Below, in pieces: positions 57,648 to 64,000 of a stretch of 64,000 nucleotides of DNA. A program made the position numbers and the translations under genes. The notes under the pieces were generated by a model. It had not been told where the DNA came from and did no database searches. It saw only the letters and a list, made by a program, of their open reading frames with translations. This DNA comes from CAIZGX01 sp046048875 (lineage in GTDB: Bacteria; Bacteroidota; Bacteroidia; Flavobacteriales_D; Sanyastnellaceae): contig JBJOFG010000003.1 of assembly GCA_046048875.1 (NCBI GenBank), positions 1 through 64,000 on the forward strand, given 5' to 3'. Positions within the stretch are counted from its first letter, which is position 1, and each line of letters begins with the position of its first letter.

Positions 57648-58391
57648 TTAAAACTCAGGAACTCCAATTGTTCGTGTTGCTTTTTCCTTTTTCCTCTCAA
57701 GGATATAGAAATAAGAAAATTGCATAACCCAAGCATCGTTCTTTTTCGTTATTAGATTGCGATAAAGCGCTCTTAATTCAATTTCATGGTTTTTGGGTAA
57801 ATCGAAATTTAAGCCAAATCCGTAGCGCATTTCAGTCACAGCGCCCGATGTTACAGCAACACCGTTTACGAGCTGGTAATACTCATTCGTTCTCAAAAAG
57901 TTCTCGACACTCAAAACAGGGGTCATTCTTTTTAGGCCAATGTGAAGGTCTAGTGACAACCGATTTCTCCAAAATATTTGTTCGCGTTTGTATTTGAAAA
58001 ATTCTTTTTGGTACTGAGAAGTGTACTTTATACTTGATTTTGCTTTGGGCTTAAATGTTCTGAGGATATCCCATGAGAATCCAGCAGCAAATCGATGTCC
58101 ATAGGTGCTCTCTTGATTGTCTAAATAAAAGAACTCATTCGGCATCCATGTTCTTCTGTATGTCGCTAGAATAGAAAATGGTTTCGCAATGTCATATTTC
58201 AAACGCGCAGTGAATAGCGTTTTCGAATAGAGCTTTTCAGTAACATTCCAACGGTATTGTCCTGAAAGAGATGCTGAAAAACGCTTGGTTGGTTTTATCT
58301 TAAGGCCAAGTTCATAACGATTGAAAAAATCGTTTTGCGACCATACCAAATTCGGAATGGCCATCAGTAGGATTAACGCAAGTCTTTTCAT
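57648..58391 (-). CDS. DUF2490 outer-membrane beta-barrel protein
   Basis: A 247-residue protein with signal peptide (LALILLMAIPNLVWS) and alternating aromatic strands typical of a barrel: FNRYELGLKIKPTKRF, LFTARLKYDIAKPFSI and WVMQFSYFYILER near the end. The pattern fits DUF2490, predicted outer-membrane barrels of unknown function. Its start overlaps the stop of the lipoprotein gene by 1 nt. Confidence 0.8.
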   Translation of the reverse strand: MKRLALILLMAIPNLVWSQNDFFNRYELGLKIKPTKRFSASLSGQYRWNVTEKLYSKTLFTARLKYDIAKPFSILATYRRTWMPNEFFYLDNQESTYGHRFAAGFSWDILRTFKPKAKSSIKYTSQYQKEFFKYKREQIFWRNRLSLDLHIGLKRMTPVLSVENFLRTNEYYQLVNGVAVTSGAVTEMRYGFGLNFDLPKNHEIELRALYRNLITKKNDAWVMQFSYFYILERKKEKATRTIGVPEF

Positions 58392-59146
58392 TAATGCTGA
58401 ATCAAAAAGTTTTCTGTTTCAACAACACTTCCGTCTGCTGTAATTTCAATTTCTTGCTTAATAGGAATGATATATTCATCAGTCAAACTGTCTTTCGACA
58501 AAACGTAAACAGTGTATTTTCCAATTTGAAGATTACGGAAAGAAAATGCCCCATTCTCTCCAGTTTTAATCGATTCATCATACAATTCATTTTCACCATA
58601 ACACAAATAAACACGCACGTCTGTCATAGGAGTTTCGGTTCCAACAATCCCGATTTCACCTTGATTGGCTACATCCATAAGGAAGGACGTTGTTACATCA
58701 TCCGGGTCTGGAATGTTTCCCATTTCAGTTGCTGTCAGTGAAATAATATCTCCGTCTAAAGAAATGTCAAATGCGTTTCCAAAGCTATTGTTTAAAGCTG
58801 CAACAACTTTAGTCGCAATCTCTAAATTTGTATCGTCGTATGAAAAGTTAATTTGTACACCGGTTCTTCCAACTAACCCTGGATCTGCGCTGGTTACCCA
58901 AACCGGATTGTTAAAGTAGAAATAATAATTGTCTCCCGAGAGCTGATTTACAATGAAGTAATCGCCATGTTCCAAAATGCTTCCAGGTGTAACGGTGATT
59001 TCAATTACTTCATATTGTCCGGCAGTAGAATTGATTCCAGTAACCGTTCCTGTGATGGAAGAAGTTCCACCTGGACCTGCAATTTTCTCGCATGAAGAAA
59101 AGGTTAATGCTACAAGTGCAGCGTAGAGGATAGCTTTCAATTTCAT
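58391..59146 (-). CDS. Lipoprotein with carboxypeptidase-regulatory-like domain
   Basis: A 251-residue lipoprotein (signal MKLKAILYAALVAL, lipobox TFSSC). The C-terminal part (about 165-250) has the beta-sandwich of the carboxypeptidase-regulatory/SpaA-like domain (TPMTDVRVYLCYGENELY, TGENGAFSFRNLQIGKYTVYVL). The middle part is unknown. Its ATG overlaps the cotH stop by ATGA, so it is coupled with cotH and likely acts with it. Confidence 0.8.
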   Translation of the reverse strand: MKLKAILYAALVALTFSSCEKIAGPGGTSSITGTVTGINSTAGQYEVIEITVTPGSILEHGDYFIVNQLSGDNYYFYFNNPVWVTSADPGLVGRTGVQINFSYDDTNLEIATKVVAALNNSFGNAFDISLDGDIISLTATEMGNIPDPDDVTTSFLMDVANQGEIGIVGTETPMTDVRVYLCYGENELYDESIKTGENGAFSFRNLQIGKYTVYVLSKDSLTDEYIIPIKQEIEITADGSVVETENFLIQH

Positions 59147-61320
59147 TGTACAATAATTTTTTGAGTGGTGGTTACTTGGTTGTCGGTTTTAATTTGAATG
59201 AAGTACATTCCTTTCGGAAGATTTTCGAATGAAATACTTGTTCGGGTTGAATTTGAATTTTGAATAGTCTTAAGCAGCGTTCCTTGTGCAGTGAAAACGG
59301 ATATTTGGAAGGCTCGTTCATTTGGCGATTCTATGAAGATTTCATCTTTGGTCGGGTTCGGATATATGTTGAAGTCAGATTTGCGAAAGCTTTCTATTTG
59401 TGCAGCGGAATCGCATATTCCGAACATGTTTGCATCCATCCAAGTGATACGATCGTTTATCCATGATTTCAGGTAAGTGATTTCTTCTTGATAAGTGTTT
59501 CCGACAAAGTTGTTCGGCCAAACATAGTTACCAAGAATAGGCCAACGTTGGTAATGACGCTCTGAAGGAACTTCCAAAATGGCAGCTAGACTGTCAATGT
59601 AATTGTACAAATATGTTGTGTCGAGAAGAGTGGTGCGTAGTTCATTCCATCTGCAATGCACTTCGTTCGCGTATAGGCTATCCTCTAGCAATCGGTTCCA
59701 CCAAGACGGGTTATTACCGCCGTTACAAACTTCATTGAAGTTAATTTCCCAACCGTAGGTTTCTCCACCCTGACAGTAGTCTGAGTTTCCCCATGCGATA
59801 TTAAAATCCCAAAGAGGTCCGGCAACTAATTTATTTCCTTCACTGAAACGCTCTTTGTAGAAGAACGATGAAATACGATAGCCATCGACATTCTTAGAAA
59901 CCTCATTTACCAGGAAGAAATCAATGAAAGAAGGAACATCAATGAATTTTCGATAACCCAAAACAGGATCTGTGAAATCGCTGGATACAAGTGCATCTTC
60001 CCAATCGGTGAAATAGGTTTGTATGTAATTCAATTGAGCTGGATGTAACTCAGGAAGCTCCGGATCGTGAAGTTGAAGTCCGATACTTACGTTGCTTGGA
60101 GCTTGAGCAGGATAGGGTGAATACCAAGCTATAACTCCACCTGCAGTGGTCTTGTCAACTTTAAGAATGTATCCGCCTGTGAGTTCATTATCCAGTGTGT
60201 CCGATGGAAGCAATTCGTTGATATTAACGCGTCCTGGATTCTGTTTTATTCGTTCCATGAAAACGTAAACGCCCATATACTCGCCATTTAATACGAGTTC
60301 GCACAACTTCGTTCGAGGTGTCCAACGTCCCATTTCATTTCCTAAATGATAGGTCAAAACATTTCTAATCATTGTTTTGTCAGTGTATGGCGCATACAAG
60401 ATCCAATCGTTATCGGCTGGCCAATTGAAAATGGATGCGTTGTAATTCACACTATCAGGTCCGCGTGTTTCGAGTCCGTATGATTTGGCGGGAAATCCAT
60501 TCGACGAGGACCCTCTTTTTTCAATGGCTATGAGACCATTGAATTCGTTGAAGGCATCAGTAACATGGTTGATTTGTCCTTCACCATTGAAAATGATCCC
60601 CATTTCAGCATCAATTTTTGGCTCGTCAGGAATATCAACTCCATAAGTATTTAAGACAACGATAGGAAGGGTTGAAGAACTGAATTCAAAGGGTTGAACA
60701 AACCATGAAGGTGGGGTCCCGTAGTAGGTGTTGCTCGTTGTAAGTCCTACGTGAAGGAATGGCCTCGAGGTAATGTCACCAGAATTTGTGGTAATGTTGT
60801 GTGCTTCAACACAGAGAATATTATCGCCGTTGTTTAAAATGGAAAGGTAGTCCTGCGTGAGGAAAATGACTTGATCCGGGAGCCCACCTTGATACATGTT
60901 TGCTTCGTGCTGTCCATCTGCACCGTCATTCCAAGCAGGCTGTCCGGTTGTTGAAATATTAGACCGAGAAATTTCCACACCATTCAAATAAGCCACATAT
61001 GAATCGTCATAATCCATATTTAAGATGAACTTCGAGATTTCATTCCAGTTATTTATGTTAAAATGGATGCGATGGTAAACAGATATGTTCCCTGTAGGAA
61101 TATTCGTTCCGTCATCTCCGTCACCGAATCCGAATCCTCCATTTCCAACGCTCCAGGCAGAATCGTCAAAACTAGGACTTATCCAATCGGTAGGGGTAGT
61201 GGCATCGGGAACGATATAATGCCATTCAAGTGTGTCATATACTACGGTCTCCCAATGATCGACTTGAGCGCTTGCGCTGAAAGCAATTAAAGAAAGAAAA
61301 AGTACTAAGTTTTTTTTCAT
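59143..61320 (-). CDS. Secreted CotH kinase-family protein with T9SS sorting domain
   Basis: A 725-residue protein with a signal peptide. Residues about 20-190 form a beta-sandwich (VYHRIHFNIN, NMDYDDSYVAYLNGVE). A CotH domain follows: KSYGLETRG, DWILYAPYTDKTMIRN, GEYMGVYVFMERIKQN, GGYILKVDKT, and PLWDFNIAWGN with the active-site Asp. The end FNIYPNPTKDEIFIE to TQKIIVQ is a type IX secretion type-A sorting domain. Bacillus CotH is an atypical protein kinase. First of an operon with the lipoprotein and DUF2490 genes. Confidence 0.9.
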   Translation of the reverse strand: MKKNLVLFLSLIAFSASAQVDHWETVVYDTLEWHYIVPDATTPTDWISPSFDDSAWSVGNGGFGFGDGDDGTNIPTGNISVYHRIHFNINNWNEISKFILNMDYDDSYVAYLNGVEISRSNISTTGQPAWNDGADGQHEANMYQGGLPDQVIFLTQDYLSILNNGDNILCVEAHNITTNSGDITSRPFLHVGLTTSNTYYGTPPSWFVQPFEFSSSTLPIVVLNTYGVDIPDEPKIDAEMGIIFNGEGQINHVTDAFNEFNGLIAIEKRGSSSNGFPAKSYGLETRGPDSVNYNASIFNWPADNDWILYAPYTDKTMIRNVLTYHLGNEMGRWTPRTKLCELVLNGEYMGVYVFMERIKQNPGRVNINELLPSDTLDNELTGGYILKVDKTTAGGVIAWYSPYPAQAPSNVSIGLQLHDPELPELHPAQLNYIQTYFTDWEDALVSSDFTDPVLGYRKFIDVPSFIDFFLVNEVSKNVDGYRISSFFYKERFSEGNKLVAGPLWDFNIAWGNSDYCQGGETYGWEINFNEVCNGGNNPSWWNRLLEDSLYANEVHCRWNELRTTLLDTTYLYNYIDSLAAILEVPSERHYQRWPILGNYVWPNNFVGNTYQEEITYLKSWINDRITWMDANMFGICDSAAQIESFRKSDFNIYPNPTKDEIFIESPNERAFQISVFTAQGTLLKTIQNSNSTRTSISFENLPKGMYFIQIKTDNQVTTTQKIIVQ

Positions 61321-61478
61321 TTTTGGGAAGGGGTGAATGGCTAATTTAACAAGGTCTTAACAAAGATTGTTAGGTTTGGCTTTAATATGCATCATTAGGT
61401 TCACAAATCTATAGCTTGGTGAATTCCTCATTTGCTATTCATACATTTTTCAACGACCTTGCATCAAAATTCATTTTT

Positions 61479-62576
61479 ATGGAAAATCTCACGAGTATTC
61501 AAACCGAAGTGGATGCTTCTTTTTTATATGCACTCTTGGCCGAGCATGAGGAAGATGCAAACGTAGCACATGTCTTTCGCGAGATGAGTGAGATTGAAAT
61601 GGGACACGCTAAAGCGTTTTTGAAGAGCAAAGGGCTTCCTGAGTCCGAAATGCCTGGACCTTCAGGAAGAGCTAAAACTTTGAAAAGAATAGGAAAGATA
61701 TTCGGATATGATTACGTGTTAGGCGTTTTGTTAGATACAGAAAAAGGGTTGTCTGCAGGTGTTTTGAATGCACGTAAAAAGCAGAATATGCAGAATTCGA
61801 TTTCAGATACGGCGCACGTTTCCATTCTTCGAAATATTCTTCATTCAAATAAAAATATAGCAGGTTCATCGTTGGCTCGATTTGAAAAGCGTCACCGAAA
61901 TGTTGGAGGAAACGCTATTCGCGCTGCAGTTCTCGGTGGTAACGACGGATTAGTTTCTAACTTCAGCTTAGTTATGGGTGTTGCAGGTGCGAGTGCTGGA
62001 AGTGGTCCTGTGCTTATGACAGGTTTAGCGGGAATGTTAGCCGGAGCGCTCTCAATGGCATTAGGAGAATGGATCAGCGTCAAATCGTCGCAAGAACTTT
62101 CTGAAAATCAAATGGAATTGGAAGCCGAAGAATTGGAAATTAATCCAGAAGGCGAACAACAAGAAATCGCTTTGATATATATGGCGAAGGGGATTCCTGA
62201 AGCGCAAGCGCGTGAAATGGCGGCTTCCATCATGCAGAACAAAGAACAGGCATTGGATATTTTGGTGCGTGAAGAATTAGGAATCAATGCAGAGGAATTG
62301 AAAGGATCCGCCATGGAAGCGGCTTACTCATCATTCTTCCTGTTTTTGGCTGGAGCGATTATCCCTGTTATTCCATTCTTCTTCACAACAGGATTTACAG
62401 CAATTATCTTAAGTGCTATTTGCAGTGCTTTCGGATTGTTCGGAATAGGAGCAGCCATAACCCTCTTTACAGGCAGAAACGTTTGGTTCAGTGGATTTCG
62501 ACAAGTATTATTCGGACTTATCGCCGCTGCAATAACATACGGAATGGGTACGCTTATCGGAGTTTCGCTCGGTTAA
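61479..62576 (+). CDS. mbfA: Ferritin-like/VIT1 fusion iron exporter (MbfA-like)
   Basis: A 365-residue membrane protein. The N-terminal 140 residues are a rubrerythrin-type four-helix domain with ExxH-like iron ligands (SFLYALLAEHEEDANVAHVFREMSEIEMGHA). The C-terminal 220 residues are VIT1/CCC1: VLGGNDGLVSNFSLVMGV, then EWISVKSSQELSE and four to five helices. This is the layout of MbfA, which exports iron to limit oxidative damage in rhizobia. ATG at 61479 begins the ferritin part; the 21 codons upstream are rejected. Its stop overlaps that of the convergent gene. Confidence 0.85.
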   Translation: MENLTSIQTEVDASFLYALLAEHEEDANVAHVFREMSEIEMGHAKAFLKSKGLPESEMPGPSGRAKTLKRIGKIFGYDYVLGVLLDTEKGLSAGVLNARKKQNMQNSISDTAHVSILRNILHSNKNIAGSSLARFEKRHRNVGGNAIRAAVLGGNDGLVSNFSLVMGVAGASAGSGPVLMTGLAGMLAGALSMALGEWISVKSSQELSENQMELEAEELEINPEGEQQEIALIYMAKGIPEAQAREMAASIMQNKEQALDILVREELGINAEELKGSAMEAAYSSFFLFLAGAIIPVIPFFFTTGFTAIILSAICSAFGLFGIGAAITLFTGRNVWFSGFRQVLFGLIAAAITYGMGTLIGVSLG

Positions 62577-64000
62577 GGCTCTATCAAAAGTTTTTGGGTA
62601 ATAATTTCTTCACCCAATTTAAGTTGAAGAATATAAGTCCCTGGATGTTCAAATAATTTCCAACGGTTTTCGACGCTGTGTTTACCTGCATTGAATTCTC
62701 CGAGTTTATCTTTCGAAACCAGTTTTCCATTCGAATCAAAAGCTGTTAATTCAACTTCGCAGTTCTTTTGACATGAAAAATCGATTCTAAATTTCCCGCT
62801 CGTTGGGTTCGGATAAATAGTGAATACATTTTTAGGAAGCGAGTGAGCGGAAGGAACATTAATCGAGTTAGGTACTAACCAAACTTCGTAGAGCGTATCG
62901 TTTGGAAAGCTCTGTGATCCTGTATTCACCCAAAAGATATTCTGTGAAGTACTGCGAATTCCACCGAGCAGGTGACCCAGGAGAATTTCTCCACCGTTAT
63001 ATGCATTGTTTAGATCAATGATTTCACCATTAATCAACGAAAGGTTTTCATTCAAAATAACTTCCGCACTTGAGCCTAAAAAATCGGGCATGAGTGAAGG
63101 GATGCGTTCTTCCACCCATTCGTTGTTTGCATTTCGAGTCACGCATGCAATGTTCTTCGTAAAGGGCACATCGACATTTTGAGTGAGGACATCTCCTTCA
63201 TAATAGTATTCTGAAATTCCACCTAAAAACAAATAATGCTGCTTTTGAGACTGAGCATCATATAGCGAAACATGTCCGCAGTGGTATTGATTCAATAAAT
63301 GTTGGAATTCAGGAACTTCAGCAATTCCAGATGAATTCACTTCAACGCAATTCATAAATGGCAAATCTGCCACTTGCTGAAAAACGCCGCTGAACAAGGT
63401 GAAATTCGTTTGCCCGTTTGCATCAATTCCTTCCACTACATTTAAATCTCTTCGGTGAAGCAAGGCAGAGTTGCTGAACTCCGGGAGCCATTCTACTTGA
63501 ATTCCGGCTTCAGTTAATGTAGGAATAAAGCGCGAAATTTTCTCAGTGTATGTCTGCGTGAAGGAAGGCCCATTCATGGGATTGTAGCGTCCTTCGAATT
63601 TATGTCCACCTGCTATGTAAAAGACCTCATCAAGTTTTTTCAAACTTCCTCCTGTAACCGCGAAGCGATTGTCGGTAATGTAATCGAAACTCCCAAAAGC
63701 AAAGGTCCCATTGTCTTGCGCTTCAAAGAAAGTTTTCAAGTTAATCGCAGTAAGCATCGGGTAGGTGATGTGATCTTGCGATGTGTTGCTGTATCCATAT
63801 CCGCCGACCAGCCAAAGGATACTATCGGTCTGATAAAATTGAATATTGGTCGAAGAGAATTGCTCGCTCAATGCAACATCGATTATGTCGAATTCCACTG
63901 GAGTCGAACTGTAATTATTCAAATCGAGAATGGAAATGTTTGAAGGCATTCCTTCGGCAGCGAAAGAAGCGAAAGGTTGACGTTGGTGCAATCCGTCTTT
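62573..64000 (-). CDS. T9SS-secreted Kelch-like protein (truncated at window edge)
   Basis: The frame has no stop up to the right edge, so the N-terminus and signal lie outside. The visible 475 residues hold Kelch/beta-propeller-like repeats (SILWLVGGYGYSNTSQDH, EVFYIAGGHKFEGRYNP, HYLFLGGISEYYYEG, TSQNIFWVNTG) and end in a type-A T9SS sorting domain (FTIYPNPTSGKFRIDF to TQKLLIEP). It is exported to the surface or medium. The stop codon overlaps that of mbfA by two bases. Confidence 0.85.
   Translation of the reverse strand, partial: KDGLHQRQPFASFAAEGMPSNISILDLNNYSSTPVEFDIIDVALSEQFSSTNIQFYQTDSILWLVGGYGYSNTSQDHITYPMLTAINLKTFFEAQDNGTFAFGSFDYITDNRFAVTGGSLKKLDEVFYIAGGHKFEGRYNPMNGPSFTQTYTEKISRFIPTLTEAGIQVEWLPEFSNSALLHRRDLNVVEGIDANGQTNFTLFSGVFQQVADLPFMNCVEVNSSGIAEVPEFQHLLNQYHCGHVSLYDAQSQKQHYLFLGGISEYYYEGDVLTQNVDVPFTKNIACVTRNANNEWVEERIPSLMPDFLGSSAEVILNENLSLINGEIIDLNNAYNGGEILLGHLLGGIRSTSQNIFWVNTGSQSFPNDTLYEVWLVPNSINVPSAHSLPKNVFTIYPNPTSGKFRIDFSCQKNCEVELTAFDSNGKLVSKDKLGEFNAGKHSVENRWKLFEHPGTYILQLKLGEEIITQKLLIEP

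Overview
The window is chromosomal DNA of a member of the Bacteroidota, most likely the order Flavobacteriales (Crocinitomicaceae/Cryomorphaceae-like). The grounds are promoters of the TAnnTTTG (-7) type, a GldF gliding ABC permease, type IX secretion C-terminal sorting domains, DUF3276 and DUF3127 proteins, a Bacteroidota-type ClpC, a bifunctional ornithine-lipid synthase and a CcmE with a C-x3-Y motif. Coding density is high. No gene-free stretch exceeds 300 bases; the longest gaps (1-251, 8529-8713, 17346-17532, 22990-23188, 25302-25492, 39154-39350, 56640-56828) are mostly filled by short-hairpin repeat arrays or promoters. No rRNA, tRNA, insertion sequence or CRISPR array was seen.

Layout. 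1-9.6 kb: lipoprotein, pirin, small unknowns, a histidine kinase divergent from an orphan periplasmic-binding lipoprotein, a methyltransferase, a lone PycTM-like membrane protein and an MBL hydrolase. 9.6-17.3 kb: purB / lipid-type ABC exporter / gldF, then pdhB under its own promoter, a PD-(D/E)XK nuclease and olsF. 17.5-22.7 kb: a cytochrome c maturation operon (ccmB, C, D, E, F; ccmD has only 48 codons). 23.2-23.9 kb: a putative GNAT toxin-antitoxin pair. 23.9-34.4 kb: a mainly minus-strand block with a WYL regulator, DUF3127, nucleoside transporter, flavin reductase, purE, bifunctional nuclease, etfAB, arginase, LMW phosphatase, RsmI-like methylase, DUF3276 and a 3-hydroxyacyl-CoA dehydrogenase. 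34.4-45.2 kb: an envelope fusion protein, clpC, gyrA, a TPR protein, a degenerate DnaB-like ATPase and a LysM/pseudo-phosphatase. 45.8-49.4 kb: a sugar-phosphate operon (pfkA, gapA, sugar kinase, pgmB). 49.4-64 kb: a MORN-repeat protein, a frameshifted higB with higA and sdpI, secreted katG, nuclease, YdeI-like protein, esterase, a CotH operon, mbfA and a T9SS protein cut by the window end.

Two things stand out beyond the genes. First, seven intergenic loci carry arrays of tiny perfect hairpins (stems of 3-6 bp, usually a 3-nt loop such as GAA or TTC) separated by constant 4-nt spacers (TCAT/ATGA, GAAT, or alternating TGTA and CTGG). Every array lies next to at least one stop codon, and within one array a stem pair has changed compensatorily. 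Second, one 21-bp palindrome (TTAGTGTA-N5-TACACTAA) lies at the promoters of both pdhB and the pfkA operon, pointing to one regulator for upper glycolysis and pyruvate oxidation. Several genes also have a consensus -7 box only 2-5 nt before the start codon, which predicts leaderless mRNAs.
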